A DNA stretch of 64,000 bases from Ahaetulla prasina (lineage: Eukaryota; Chordata; Lepidosauria; Squamata; Colubridae). Below, one piece after another: positions 10,630 through 22,195 of the stretch (positions within the stretch are counted from its first letter, which is position 1; each line of letters starts with the position of its first letter). The stretch is taken from contig NC_080540.1 in NCBI RefSeq assembly GCF_028640845.1, positions 155,441,920 through 155,505,919 of the forward strand, read 5' to 3'. The notes under the pieces were generated by a model. The model did not search any database and was not told the origin of the DNA. It worked only from the letters and a program-made list of their open reading frames with translations. The translations under genes were made by a program, and so were the position numbers.

Positions 10630-12515
10630 GGGAGGGAGGACCCCTTACAGGGACGTGCTGAGGATTTTGTTCAATATCTGTCTGATAAAATCGCTCAGAT
10701 TCGGGATGGCTTGGACACTGATTGGATAGATTCAGGTGGGATGGCAGAGACGAGTCTTGAGAATGTTATCTGGGCTGAGTTCGACCCTGTGACTCCTGAG
10801 GACATGGACAGGTTGTTGGGTAGGCTGAACTCCACCACATGTTTATTGGACCCGTGTCCCTCCTGGATGGTGCTGGCCACCGGGAGGTTACGAGGCTGGC
10901 TCAGGAAGTTACCAACGCTTCTTTGTTGGAGGTGTTTTCCTGCCGCTTTGAAAGAGGCGGTGGTGAGGCCCTCCCAAGAAGCCCTCCTGGACCCGGCTAT
11001 TTTAGCGAACTATCGTCCAGTCTCCAACCTTCGCTTTTAGCGAAGGTTGTTGAGAGTGTGGTGGCATATCAGCTTCCTCAGCACCTGGAGGAATCTGTCT
11101 ATCTGGACCCGTTCCAGTCCGGTTTCAGGCCGGTTACAGCACCGAGGCGGCTTTGGTCGCGTTGGTGGATGACCTCTGGAGAGCCGGGACAGGTTGTTCC
11201 TCTGTCCTGGTCCTTTAGATCTCTCAGCGGCTTTTGATACCATCGACCATGGTATCCTGCTGCGACGGTTGGAGGATTGGGGTGGGAGGCACCGTTTATC
11301 GGTGGTTCTCCTCCTATCTCTCTGACCTCAGACGGTGTGTTGGCAGGGGGCAGAGATCGGCCCGGAGGCGCCTCACTTGTGGGGTGCCTCAGGGGTCTGT
11401 TCTCTCGCCCCTCCTGTTCAACATCTACATGAAACCGCTGGGTGAGGTTATCCGTGGGTTCGGGGTGGATTATCATCTGTACGCTGATGATACGCAGCTG
11501 TACATTTCACCCGAACCACCCCAACGAAGCTGTCGAGGTGATGGGCGGTGCCTTGAGGCCGTGCGGGTCTGGATGGGGAGGAACAGGCTCCAACTCAACC
11601 CTTCCAAGACAGAGTGGCTGTGGGTACGGCGTCCCGGTACAGTCAGCTTACACCATCGCTGACTGTGGGGAGGAAGTACTGACCCCAGGGAGGAGTGCGC
11701 AACAGGCGTTCTCCTGGACGATCGGCTGTCCTTAGAGAACCATTTGACAGCCGTCGCCAGGGAACATTCTATCAGGTCCATCTGATTCGCCAGTTGCGCC
11801 TTCCTTGACCGTGACGCCTTGCGCACAGTCACTCACGCCCTCGTCACTTCCGCCTGGACTATTGCAATGCTCTCTACATGGGGCTCCTTGAAGAGCACCG
11901 GAGGCTCAGTTAGTCAGAATGCGGCCGCGCAGGTGATAGAGGGAGCACCGCGTTGCTCCCATAAAACACCTATCCTGCGCGGCCTGCACTGGCTACCGGT
12001 AGTCTTTCGGGTGCAATTCAAGGTTTTGGTGACCACCTTTAAAGCGCTCCATGGCTTAGGACCGGGATACCTTCGAGACCGCCTTCTGCCGCCGATTGCC
12101 TCCCAACGACCTGTGCGCTCCCACAGAGTGGGCCTCCTCAGGGTGCCGTCGACCAAACAATGTAGGTTGGCGGCCCCCAGGGGGAGGGCCTTCTCTGTGG
12201 CGGCACCATCCCTGTGGAACGAGCTCCCTCCAGGATTACGACAACTACCCGACCTCCGGACCTTCAGACGGGAACTGAAGACTTTATTGTTTCAGCGTGC
12301 AGGACTAGCCTAAGATAAAAGGTTTTAGCATATTTTAATGGGGTTTTATAGGTTTTTTATTTTTTAGTGATCAGGCCATGATATTATCTAGTTTTAATTG
12401 GGTTTTAATGTTTATTTATTGTACTGTTTTAATATGCCTGTGAACCGCCCTGAGTCCTACGGGAGATGGTGCGGTATATAAGTTCGATTAATAAATAAAT
12501 AAATAAATAAAACCC
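10630..12515 (+). pseudogene. CR1 LINE, 5'-truncated, reverse transcriptase broken by frameshifts
   Basis: Successive frames at 10711-11040, 10839-11237, 11234-11662 and 11819-12313 together cover a CR1 ORF2 C-terminal half. Visible motifs include [30 protein letters not shown] and YADDTQLY (intact catalytic box), and the C-terminal block HWLPVVFRVQFKVLVTTFKA through FRRELKTLLF. Several frameshifts break it. It ends in the CR1 3' UTR (CCGCCCTGAGTCC) and a (TAAA)n tail at about 12490. It is the same family as the copies at 9 kb (opposite orientation) and 50 kb. Confidence 0.9.
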
Positions 12516-14370
12516 ATTTTCATACCATGTTAAACAAGGCAGTCAAAACAACAAAGAAACATTCATAAAGATCTAGCATGAGTTATGGTAGGATTGATGG
12601 ACTATGTTCTCATAGAAAGCAGCAACCCCACCAAAACCACTAAAGGGTAGATGATGAGAAGAGACATAAGACAAAAGAGGAAGCTGAAGGGAATAAAACA
12701 GCAGCCAGGCTTGATGTGGCATTTAACACAGAAAAAACAAATTGTCCCGTTCCACGGGTCCCTTGTAGCATCTTCTAGCACCATGGTGCCAATATAACTG
12801 TAGCAAGGTCAGATTTCATAATGACTCAACAGTGATGCTATAAGACGTATAGATTACAAGTGGGATGATGGCCTAAATGAGAGAGGAAGAGAAGAAAGGA
12901 ATAGAAGAGTAAAGTAGCCAGATTTCCAGAAGGACAATATAGTTTTGTGCATTTGCCAACTGATACATGACCCCTCTTCAATCAATCACACAGCCCTACC
13001 CCTTTTAAACATCCAAAATGTGAGGAATGTGGATCTATACTGATTTAATTTTGGGTTTTGGCTGGTCCGCACAGTTTGTTTCATTTCAAAAAAATGGATG
13101 AAATCCACATTTTAAAAAACATATTCTCTCCTTTAATTGTCAGTCACACATCCTCCACTATCCAGCTCTTTGTCAGCATATGAGTTGATCCAGTTAGATC
13201 ATTTGCCCCCAGAATCCTTGTTCCTGGAAAATGCCCTTGAATACATTTTTGCTTCCACGAGTCTTGTTCAGCAGTCTATATCTGACATCACAGTGAACTA
13301 TAAACCTTGCATTTGTTAAAAATTATAACAGAGATCATTCCCATAAATGGCCCATTCGTGAAATATTTTGCAAATCACCAGGAAAATAGGTCTAAGTATG
13401 AGGGGAAAAATACAGAGACCTGGGGTAGGGATGCTAGTAATTTGCTGTGTGTGTGTTTGTGTGAAGAGAAGGTGAAAGGATCTTCATTCATTTATGTATT
13501 GCTTACTGCTCCGGGCAGAGCACTCAACTATTGAAAGAAAAAAAGAATACTAACTGACCAGCATTCTCTATCATCGCTACTAGCTAGTTCAAATTGATGC
13601 AGCATTAACAATGATTGGTGAACGTTGTTCCTTGCAAGATCCAAACTTGCAAACCAAAGACAATACTTGCTGAAATCATCTGAGTTCTGCAAATACTGAG
13701 GACAATTAGAAAGGTCAGAGAGGTTGCTGCTTTCAAAATGTGATGTGAATAATTGGCAAATGGAAAGGCTCATGCCGTGGCCATATTTCAACTTGGCCTA
13801 TTTGTGTATTTCCCATTACCTAGTAGGTAGCTTTGCTGATGTACTCTGGGACAGCCTTCCCAAATCTGAATATTTCCAGATAGACTAGGCTATAACCTCA
13901 AGAATTATTCTGGAAGGCGTGGGACTGAAATCTAGAACCAGGCAATGTGCTAAAGTTTATAACTGAATCAACATCACTGATACAGAATGTTTTTTGCAGA
14001 TGCTATTTGCGAATAGTTTCCAAATATTTATTATAACCAAAATATGTGTCAGCCCTGTTATGTGTACTTAGCAAAAAGTACTGTTGCTTCTGATGTGATG
14101 CATTTAGATGCACACCATCCTTTTTGTTCCTTATAACCATAAAGTGGCCACTTAGCAAAAAACCTCTGTATTTCCTCTGGGCAGGAGTTGTGAGCTCAGC
14201 TTATGAGGTTTCACTGACCTCATAGGGGCCCCCAGCTGGAAGAGGAGTGTCCAAGGATGACAAAGGGAGCCAGACAACATGACTAGTCCTGCAACCAGCC
14301 AGCCAGAGTACTAAAAGTAGAATATCGGGGCTGATCTTAATCTAAGGTTATTAATCCCCTCATTCCCACC
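12516..14370. other. Intergenic DNA upstream of TMDD1
   Basis: No repeat family was recognised with confidence. The last few hundred bases should contain the TMDD1 promoter and 5' UTR. There is no CpG island and no convincing TATA box. An in-frame stop (TAA, 14338-14340) precedes the TMDD1 start. Confidence 0.45.
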
Positions 14371-15207
14371 ATGTTGGCACTAATGGGAGTCTTCCTCCTC
14401 TTATTGGCCACATACACTTCCTACATTAAAATGGCAATAAGTGGTCCAGCAACCACCATCTTGGGTAGCATCTCGGAGCTCCTGAACACAGAAGAATGCC
14501 ATGAGCTCTGTCTTCTACTTGCCATCACCCAGAAAGATGCAGCACTATCGGAGGAGAAAGAACTCGTTCCTTCCAGCCAATGGCAGGAGATCTCCAACAT
14601 GGACCAATGCAAAGAAAGTCTAGGCCACTGGCTGGAGATGCAAAAGGGCTTCATTGACTGGGACCGCCTGGCTCGATCTCTCAGACAAATTGGGCGCCCT
14701 GATGTTTCCAGGGAGTTAAAGAAGAGCCTCAACAAGAACAGGAGTTTGGAACCAAAATGGAATACAGAGGAAAATCAAACAGGAGCGGCCCCGAAGTCAC
14801 TTTTAGTGATTGAAAACAGGACACCCATCCGTAGGAGCCGTCAGGGCCCCATCCAGAAGCCCAGGAAGGCTTTTCTGAAGGAGAAGAGTTGGAGCTTCAA
14901 GACTTTCTTTCAGAAGTGGCTCCCGTTTCCTTTACACCACTTCACCCTGCAGCAGTATATTGGCCCAGCTACGCGATTGCTGATTGCCAGTTTCCTGGCT
15001 GGACTGGTCCTGTGGCTCTTTTCTGTCTATTACATCATTTGCTGGAACTTACGGCAATGCCTCTTTGCCAGTGGCGTTCATTACAATGGAACCCCCGCTC
15101 GGCAGAACATGAACCTGACTGTGATTTGGAATCATCAATCTGGAGAAGATTCTTTGGAGGATCCGGATACCTCAGAAGATGAGGAGGTTGCCGAGGAAGA
15201 ACATTAA
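14371..15207 (+). CDS. TMDD1: Transmembrane and death domain protein 1
   Basis: Intact single-exon frame of 278 residues. Residues 1-20 are hydrophobic and look like a signal peptide or signal anchor. Residues ~30-125 form a helical death-domain-like region containing DWDRLARSLRQIGRPDVSRE at about 96, which closely resembles the matching block of human TMDD1 as I recall it. A basic linker follows, then a membrane segment at about 203-224 (LLIASFLAGLVLWLFSVYYI), and an acidic tail ending EDEEVAEEEH. The start codon sits in a good Kozak context (CCCACCATGT), and an in-frame stop lies 33 bases upstream. A likely polyadenylation signal AATAAA is 45 bases past the stop. The function is poorly known; a death domain suggests protein-protein interaction in signalling. 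Human TMDD1 maps, to my recollection, to 12q13.13, the same band as ANKRD33. Confidence 0.85.
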   Translation: MLALMGVFLLLLATYTSYIKMAISGPATTILGSISELLNTEECHELCLLLAITQKDAALSEEKELVPSSQWQEISNMDQCKESLGHWLEMQKGFIDWDRLARSLRQIGRPDVSRELKKSLNKNRSLEPKWNTEENQTGAAPKSLLVIENRTPIRRSRQGPIQKPRKAFLKEKSWSFKTFFQKWLPFPLHHFTLQQYIGPATRLLIASFLAGLVLWLFSVYYIICWNLRQCLFASGVHYNGTPARQNMNLTVIWNHQSGEDSLEDPDTSEDEEVAEEEH

Positions 15208-15251
15208 CCAAGAGGCTTTCAGTGAAATCCGCAGGAAAGTTGATTTCATTA

Positions 15252-15257
15252 AATAAA
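15252..15257 (+). terminator. Candidate polyadenylation signal of TMDD1
   Basis: Canonical AATAAA hexamer 45 bases after the stop codon; it would give a very short 3' UTR. An alternative ATTAAA overlaps it just upstream. Confidence 0.55.
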
Positions 15258-15660
15258 TTGCCATGTGAATCTTTTGTTTGTGCCCAACTCAGTTGTCAAC
15301 CCTGGGGATTCAACCATGTGATGCTTTCTAGATGTTTGGGAATGACCACAGCTATCAGCTCCAACCACCACAATAGGATGGATGACAGGCAATATAATTT
15401 AAAACGTCTGAACGGCGCCAGGTTTGAGAAATTGCAGCTACAAAATCAGAGCGTACACTGAGGCTCTTTTGTGATGCAACCGCAGATGTAAAGTCAAGGC
15501 AAGTGGAGTACAAGTTTTGACTGCAACACAGAGAGAGTAAGTTATGTAATAAGTATTTAGTATCAAATTTGCTGGCAGTAGAAAGATATTGTTGTCACAT
15601 TATTTATGCTTGCAGCCTAGCTTTGCCTGCTTGCCTGCTTGCCTGCCTGCCCACCCACCC
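15258..15660. other. Unannotated stretch downstream of TMDD1
   Basis: No gene or repeat was recognised until the TCCA microsatellites begin. Confidence 0.5.
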
Positions 15661-16012
15661 GTCCACCCGTCCATCCATCCATCCATCCATCCATCCATCC
15701 ATCCATCCATCCATCCATCCATAAATCTATCTTATATATCTTCTGCTTATATAGCAGAAAAATAGACTGCAGAAAGTATGTAATTCTTTGCATATTTTTA
15801 ATCACCTGCCTGCCCACCCACCCATCCACCCACCCCTTCACCCGTCCTTCCTTCCTTCCTTCCTTCCTTCCTTCCTTCCTTCCTTCCTTCCTTCCATCCA
15901 TCCTTCCTTCCTTCCTTCCTTCCTTTCTTCCATCCATCCATCCATCCATCCATCCATCCATCCATCTTATATAGCAGAAAAATAGATTGCAGAAAGTATG
16001 TGATTCTTTGCA
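15661..16012. repeat. Compound (TCCA)n/(TTCC)n microsatellite with a duplicated flank
   Basis: Runs of TCCA (about 15665-15721) and TTCC plus TCCA (about 15845-15962). Each is followed by a near-identical ~50-bp stretch (TATATAGCAGAAAAATAGA onward, at ~15750 and ~15966), so the microsatellite and flank form a tandem duplication of roughly 220 bp. The open frames here are repeat translations only. Confidence 0.9.
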
Positions 16013-16595
16013 AGTTTTATCTACCTGTACAGGGTGCAGGACAGAGTAGTGGGGGGAGGCCCTTTGGTAGCATTTGTGCAATTCAGTTAGCTATATATCT
16101 AAGTTAGTGGACAAATGCAAACATACACAGAGATACCATCATTTCATGAAGATTTTACTGTTGTCATTTATCAAAGAGTCACTTGTTGAGCTGGGTAGCT
16201 TTGCAAAATTGATTACACTAAAAAAAAAGTTTAATCCAGAAAAAGCACCATCCATCTTGGATCACATTAATCCAGGTGGGCTCGTACACCAGGGATACAA
16301 AGTAGTATCCATTTAAGGGTTAAATGGCACAATAAGGCAATAATCTTAGGTAAAGGGCAGAGGATGGAGATAGATGTTGAAAATGGCACCATGCCCACTA
16401 GAGGAAATCCACAGCTGAATCTGATATATGAACCTGGTTTACTGGGACATTTGCTTTGTTCTGTGTTACTTTTCAGAGTTTTCAGGTTCAAGAGACTTGA
16501 GTTCAACAAAGCAGAGATATGTCCCTTCCTTACATAGTGTCTTCCTCATCATAATCACTTTTCCTGAAGGCTGCTGGAAAGTCCACAGGAATGTA
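16013..16595. other. Unannotated intergenic stretch
   Basis: No supported features. Confidence 0.5.
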
Positions 16596-16603
16596 GTATA
16601 AGG

Positions 16604-16718
16604 CAGGGGTCTCCAACCTTGGCAACTTTAAGACTTGGGGACTTCAACTCCTAGAATTCCTCAGATTCTGGGAGTTGAAGTCCCCAAGTCTTAAATTTGC
16701 CAAGGTTGGAGACCTCTG
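16604..16718. mobile_element. Foldback hAT MITE (115 bp)
   Basis: Nearly the whole element is an inverted repeat: the left arm CAGGGGTCTCCAACCTTGGC mirrors the right arm ending AAGGTTGGAGACCTCTG, with a tiny loop around 16665-16670. The 8-bp TSD GTATAAGG is perfect (16596-16603, 16719-16726). It would fold into a single hairpin. Confidence 0.9.
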
Positions 16719-16726
16719 GTATAAGG

Positions 16727-17384
16727 TGTGATCCTTTATACACAGCTTACAACAGATTCAGGGGCAATTCAACTAGGAAGCTAATATGTACTTCCTGCAA
16801 AGAAGAGTGCTATTTCTCCTACTACCTGTGACTTTATTCCAGTCATTCAAAGCCCTTCTTAAAAACACCATGAACATCAGCAGCAATAAAATGAACATAA
16901 AAATAAAAATATGGAGGCTACTGCATCACATGTCATGTGGCCTTCAAAGTCCAACAACTTTCTTCTTGGAGTGGCTGGTGAAATACCTTTCCACGTGGCA
17001 GAGAACCCCCTCCCCATGGAGATCACAACAATGGCCGTAATCTAGCAGATCACATGGGATCTTGTGCATTATGTAGCATGAGGGAAGGACAGCTGGTAGT
17101 TGCCAGAAGGACAGACTCATTGGAGGAAAGCAAGACGTACTTCATTCCGCATTGTATAAACAAGCAAACAATGGAGGAAAAAAGACATATCAAATTCATA
17201 GGGGAATTGTGCAACAGTCTGTCATCTTCCCACACTCATTGTGCTAGTGATTTTTATGTGAGTCACATGCTTCGGAAGCAACTGCAGCGCTTGTGCATTT
17301 TCCAAGATGTGGCTGACTCTAAGAGATTTATAATCAATCAACTCCATCTTGTGGTTTGTTTGGAAAGACAGGAAGTGCACTGGA

Positions 17385-17387
<3 letters not shown>
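16727..17387. other. Unannotated intergenic stretch
   Basis: No supported gene. A 112-codon frame at 17054-17392 shows no recognisable domain and runs into the GATA repeat. Confidence 0.5.

Positions 17388-17462
<75 letters not shown>
17388..17462 (+). repeat. (GATA)n microsatellite, Bkm-type
   Basis: About 18 uninterrupted GATA units, then GATT units. GATA tracts are the core of the Bkm satellite first described in snakes. They occur genome-wide, so a single tract does not mark a sex chromosome. Confidence 0.95.
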
Positions 17463-17780
17463 TGATTGATTTTATTTATTTCTCAATCATATATAAGATA
17501 ACAGGTAAAATTATAAACATAATTTGGATACATGAAAAGAGTAAGTAAAAAGGAATATTAGGACAGGGATGGTAGGCACGCGGGTGCACTTATGCACGTC
17601 CCTTAGGAATGGGGTGAGGTCAACAGTAGACAGTCTTAGGTTAAAGTTTTGGGGGTTTGGGGAAGAAACTACAGAATCAGTTAGTGCATTCCAGGCATTG
17701 ACCGCTCTGTTGCTGAAGTCATATTTTCTGCAATCGAGTTTGGAGCAGTTTATCTTGAGTTTGTATCTATTATCTGCTCG
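17463..17780 (-). mobile_element. CR1/L2-like LINE 3' fragment
   Basis: Reverse-strand match to the longer copies at 27.4-27.9 kb and 31.3-32.1 kb, sharing GACAGGGATGGTAGGCACGC and GGAATGGGGTGAGGTCAACA. It encodes the degenerate end of the ORF2 C-terminus on the minus strand. Confidence 0.7.
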
Positions 17781-17827
<47 letters not shown>

Positions 17828-17850
17828 CGAGACAGACAGACAGACAGACA
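17781..17850. repeat. (GA)n then (GACA)n microsatellite
   Basis: Pure dinucleotide run followed by GACA units. Confidence 0.95.
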
Positions 17851-17949
17851 ATTTTTGAGTGCCTCTGTATCTTTGGACATTATTTAATATCAATGGCTTT
17901 TTAAGCTATTTAAAGCTTCAAAGCTATTGGTGTACTAGTGGAATTGTGG

Positions 17950-18391
17950 GTTTGTTTATTTATTTATTTAATTCATATGCCACCTATGTTACCTCATGCC
18001 TCCCACCGACTCATACGCTCGCACAGAGAGGGCCTTCTCAGGGTTTGGGAAGAAACTACAGAATCGGTTAGTGCCCCAGAGGAAGATCCTTCTCTGTGGG
18101 GCCCCACTCTTTGGAACGAACTCCCCTGGTTTACGTCAAATTCCTGACCTTCGACTTTTGCGAACTGAAAACATATTTGTTTGTTCGTGGGCTTTCTTAA
18201 ATTGTTTAATTTTAAATTTTAAATTTTTTCTCTGGTTTTAATTGGGGTTTTTAGATTCTTAATTCTTAATTATTTCGGCCATACTGTATAATAAGTTTTT
18301 TAATTGTATTTTAACTGTATATTGTTCTTTTTTATCCTGGCTGTACACCGCCCTGAGTCCTTCAGGAGAAGGGCGGTTTATAAATCCAATA

Positions 18392-18421
<30 letters not shown>
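17950..18421 (+). mobile_element. CR1 3' end fragment with (AAT)n tail
   Basis: Matches the C-terminal ORF2 block (CGCACAGAGAGGGCCTTCTC; CTTTGGAACGAACTCCC) and the 3' UTR (GCCCTGAGTCCTTCAGGAGA), then an ATA/AAT run. It lacks the reverse-transcriptase core. Confidence 0.8.
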
Positions 18422-18422
<1 letters not shown>

Positions 18423-18783
18423 TCTCACTGTCCAAAGATATTGCTCCATTCTTATGGCATTTCACAAATGTATAGTTCTTCACCTGCAGTACCACATCAA
18501 TCCTAACAACTGTTTTGCCATCATAATGGTGGTTTATCAACTTGAACAGTCTTTCTTGCCTTCATAAGTTTCAGTTAAATTCCAGGAGGAAATAACCATG
18601 AAGAAACCTCTTTCAGGCAGAGTGAGGGAGAGACTAACAACAACGTGAAACAACAGGGATAGCACCATTTACTGATTAAAAGATACTCAGAAATACCTTC
18701 AAAAGAAATCCTGAAACACCTTGGAAAAAGGTTAGAAACATGATGAGATGTCATGCACAGGAAGAAAACTTTCTGGTTTTTCA

Positions 18784-21366
18784 ACATGTACCTTTTTTTT
18801 ATATATATTAACAAAAGTTTTACAAAATTTCCCCCCCCCCATACATTCCCCCCAACCCTCCCACCCTAACCTCTTCCTCCCCTTCCCTCCTTCCCCACTC
18901 CTCCCCCAAGACTTCCCAGAGCAAATACAGGGTATAATACCAACAATCACAAACTAAAATATACTAATCATCCAGAAACTCCTACCTCTCTCTAAACCCT
19001 TAACTCCTCTTTTCCATAGAAACGAAGAAAAGATTGTACCAATGCAATTTACAATCTTTCCATTCATAAACTATTTAACTTTTTAGTCTTTCAGTCCAAT
19101 TTTTAAGTATCAATCTATCTTCTCCATTCCTGTAGATATCTTGCATAAGCAGTCCTTCATATATGATATTTCCACGTTGCCATCTAAATTCATAAATTTT
19201 ACTGTCCATTCTTCAACAATAAGCGGTATTCCAACTTCCGATATTACACCAAGAGTTATTCTTCAATATACTTTATAATCCATGTTTGCTTTCTAAAATA
19301 TATTTGACAATCAAAAATCAATTAGGAAATATACTTATAGTCCATATTTATATGTCCATCAAATAAACATCATCCTTTTGATTTGTTTAAATCTAACATT
19401 TAACTCCGATTCATTCCCATATTCCCAGCATTGTATTCTAAACATTTTCTAAATAATCTCAACATATATAATTCCAACATTTAAATTAATAAGCATTTTC
19501 TAAATCCTAAATCCTTAACCAATTACTTTTCTTAACAATAAAATTCCAAGTATATCTCTCACTCTTAATTAATCAAACATTACTAAAGTTACATCTCCAA
19601 CTTATATACAAAATAAATCAATTATTAACAATTAAACCATATATAATCAAATAACATCATTACATCTCATCACATCTCCTTTATCCTTTCCCATAAACCG
19701 AAACACCCTTTGATTTAGAAGCTACACAAATCTCTCTCTGTTTTTTTAACTCCCCTGTTTTCTCCAATATTTCTCCTCCCCTCATCTTATCTTGTATTTG
19801 TATTACATCCTTATCCCGTTTTTTTGCCATCTCAACACCAATCAACTTAGCTTCTAGCGACAAAGGGTTTCCAGCCTTTAATACATTAATATAAAAATCT
19901 CTTGCTTTAAGAACTGTATTAAGGCAATACTTTCATCCCTTATAATTCACTGTTCAACCAGCTGGAACATCCCATCTAAACTGTATCTGATATTTCTTAA
20001 GTTCATCCACTAAAAAGGCAAATTCTTTTCTCTTTCTTAACATTTTAGGAGGAATTTCCTTCATCATTATTATATCTTGTCTTAATATTTGAAATTTATT
20101 TTTATAAAATGCTTGTAAAATTCCATACCTAATCTTCTTAGTTGTAAAATAAATCACCACATCTCTTGGTAATTACCTCTGTCTAGCCAGCCAGGAGTTA
20201 ACATGATAATTTTTTTCAATATTAACTTCAAAATCTTCTGGATTCTCTCCAGTTATCTGTGCAAAAACCTGTGTAAAAATCTTTTTTAAATTCTCCTGCT
20301 TACATTCCTTCAATCCTCTCACCCTTACGGCATACTCCATTAACCTATATTGTAATATAACCATTTCTTCGTCTGCCCTATCTACCTTAACCTGTATTCC
20401 CTCTATTTTGTTTTCCAAATCCAAATTAACTTGATTAAGTTTTTTCCATTCTTTCATTCAACTGAAGAGTATAATCTGCTAAGTGTTTAAATGCATCCAC
20501 TATACTTTCCAAATCCTCATTCTGAGTTTCCACCTTATTTTTAAAATCCAGTATTTCTTTTTCCATTTCATTAAATTTTTGATCTATTACAGAAATTTGA
20601 GCCTCCTAGAGTTCCTTAAAAAAAGCCCTTAAATATTCCTTAAGATCTTCTTTTAACTTCTATATTTGGGCTAAGGAGATTTCACAGTGCTTGATAGCAT
20701 TTGGCTTTGCCTGCTTAAAAGCCATTTCCTGTTAAGCTATAATCTGTCAAATGGCAAAGAAAAATTTTAAAAAATGGAAAGAATTCAGTAAATCTTCTCC
20801 TCTTGAACACTGTAATAAAAAATAAATCAGTTCTTATTCATTCCATTTACTTAATCTCTTCTTATAGACTTCATGTAGCTTCAATACCAAATACTTTAAC
20901 AAGCAGTTCCTTAACTTTCGTTTTCAAAGAATAAAGCGCCATTTCCTTTCTTCGTCTCCGATCTTTCCAACAAAGTATCCTCTGGTTAGGGAGTTAGCGT
21001 TTCCTTACAAATAACTGCCAGTACTCCTGTTTTGCTCCGTCTGCATTAAAAATCCATTCACAGGTCCATATCGATCTCAGAAGTGGATGCAGCATTTTGT
21101 TCTGCCATTAAGGCAGAGGCCCTCCGGATCCGGAGCTTTTCTGAGCTTAGGAAGGAGCGCTCACCCTCAAGCTTCCAGAAACTTTCCTGGGCTTTCCGGG
21201 GGGCTCTACTTCAGCCCGAATGCTCACCTTTCCCTCTTTATCTGAGGGAAAGGTTTCCGAGCCGCCAGACAGCTGATTTGCACTGTCTGAGCAGCTCTAC
21301 ACGATCACGGAGCTGGTGGTCTAAAAAAGGCCGCCATTAATGCGGCGGAGCCACCGGAAGCCCCAA
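18784..21366 (-). mobile_element. HAL1-like (L1 ORF1-only) retroelement
   Basis: Minus-strand element with its 5' end near 21366 and T-rich 3' end near 18790. A short approximate target-site duplication (CAACATGTACC at ~18781, CAACATCTACC at ~21364) supports retrotransposition. A decayed L1 ORF1 lies in the middle: the frames at 20173-20457 (coiled-coil and RRM-like region) and 19954-20160 (C-terminal domain, with IIMMKEIPPKMLRKRKEFAF) resemble L1 ORF1p. There is no ORF2; about 1 kb of AT-rich sequence occupies its place. The 5' region (21000-21360) is GC-richer. A second, internally deleted copy is at 43.08-45.55 kb. Confidence 0.7.
19681..20660 (-). pseudogene. L1-type ORF1 remnant
   Basis: Minus-strand pieces encode a Glu/Lys-rich coiled coil (MKEWKKLNQVNLDLENKIEG), an RRM-like segment (YRLMEYAVRVRGLKE) and a C-terminal domain (KYQIQFRWDVPAG). 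This is the order of domains in L1 ORF1p, the RNA-binding chaperone of L1. It is split over at least three frames with stops, so it is not translatable. ORF2 is absent from the element. Confidence 0.65.
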
Positions 21367-21566
21367 CATCTACCCTTGATGTATATAGGCACCCTCCTTA
21401 GATGTTCTTTATATGCTTTATATGCTCTTTTACAACAGCATGTTGGTTTGCAACATAGCCTTTAGATTAGAGATCCTAATATAATAGTCTGAACATGCTT
21501 GGAAGGTTTTGGTTGTGCTTGTAGCAAATATGCCTCAACTAATTTTGTCCTTATCGTATGTGTAGT

Positions 21567-21759
21567 CAGTGGTGGGTTTCACATTTTGTTACTACTGGTT
21601 CGCCCCCCGAGTGTTTCTGGTTTGTCTGTGCGTCTGCCTTCCATGCATGCGCCCGGCCTCAAAAATGTGCCTAAATAGGGCAGCATAGAGACAGGGCGGC
21701 CCGCGATTTCCGCTACCAGTTCAGCCAAACTGGGCTGAACCGGCTGAATACAACCTCTG
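21567..21759. mobile_element. hAT MITE, CAGTGGTGGG family variant
   Basis: Starts CAGTGGTGGGTTTCACATTT and ends ACAACCTCTG, with the family's CTACTGGTTC and GCTACCAGTTC motifs, but a divergent interior containing CATGCATGCGCCC. It abuts a TG microsatellite. Confidence 0.7.
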
Positions 21760-21760
<1 letters not shown>

Positions 21761-21799
<39 letters not shown>

Positions 21800-21800
21800 G
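21761..21800 (+). repeat. (TG)n microsatellite
   Basis: Pure TG run with a few interruptions downstream to about 21835. Confidence 0.9.
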
Positions 21801-21847
21801 CATGCATACTGTATGTGCATTTGTGTGTGTGTGTATATATACACTGT

Positions 21848-22195
21848 ATAGGGATGCGGTGGCTCAGTGGCTAAGATGCTGAGCTTGTTGATCGAAAGGT
21901 CGGCAGTTCAGTGGTTTGAATCCCTAGTGCCACATAACGGGGTGAGCTCCCATTACTTGTGCCAACCTAGCAGTTCGAAAGCACGTAAAAAATGCAAGTA
22001 GAAAATTAGGGATCACTTTTGGTGGGAAGGTAACAGCGTTCTGTGCGCCTCTGGCGTTTAGTCATGCCGGCCACATGACCACGGAGACGTCTTTTGACAG
22101 CGCTGGCTCTTCAGCTTTGAACCGGAGATGAACACCGCCCCCTAGAGTTGGGAACGACTGGCACATATGTGTGAGGAGAACCTTTACCTTTTTAC
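21848..22195 (+). mobile_element. tRNA-derived SINE with RTE/BovB-like tail
   Basis: The tRNA-like head contains GTGGCTCAGTGGCTAAGA (box A region) and GTTTGAATCC (box B-like). The body includes CATGCCGGCCACATGACCAC, and the end GAGGAGAACCTTTACCTTT is typical of RTE-tailed squamate SINEs. The same SINE is at 45838-46182. Confidence 0.85.

Noticed and set aside
15617..16081. Frames rich in MDGW/KEGR or HPSI/LPSF
   Set aside because: Pure translation of TCCA/TTCC microsatellites.
17388..17462. Sex-chromosome (W) marker from the GATA tract
   Set aside because: GATA repeats occur throughout snake genomes; one tract does not indicate linkage.
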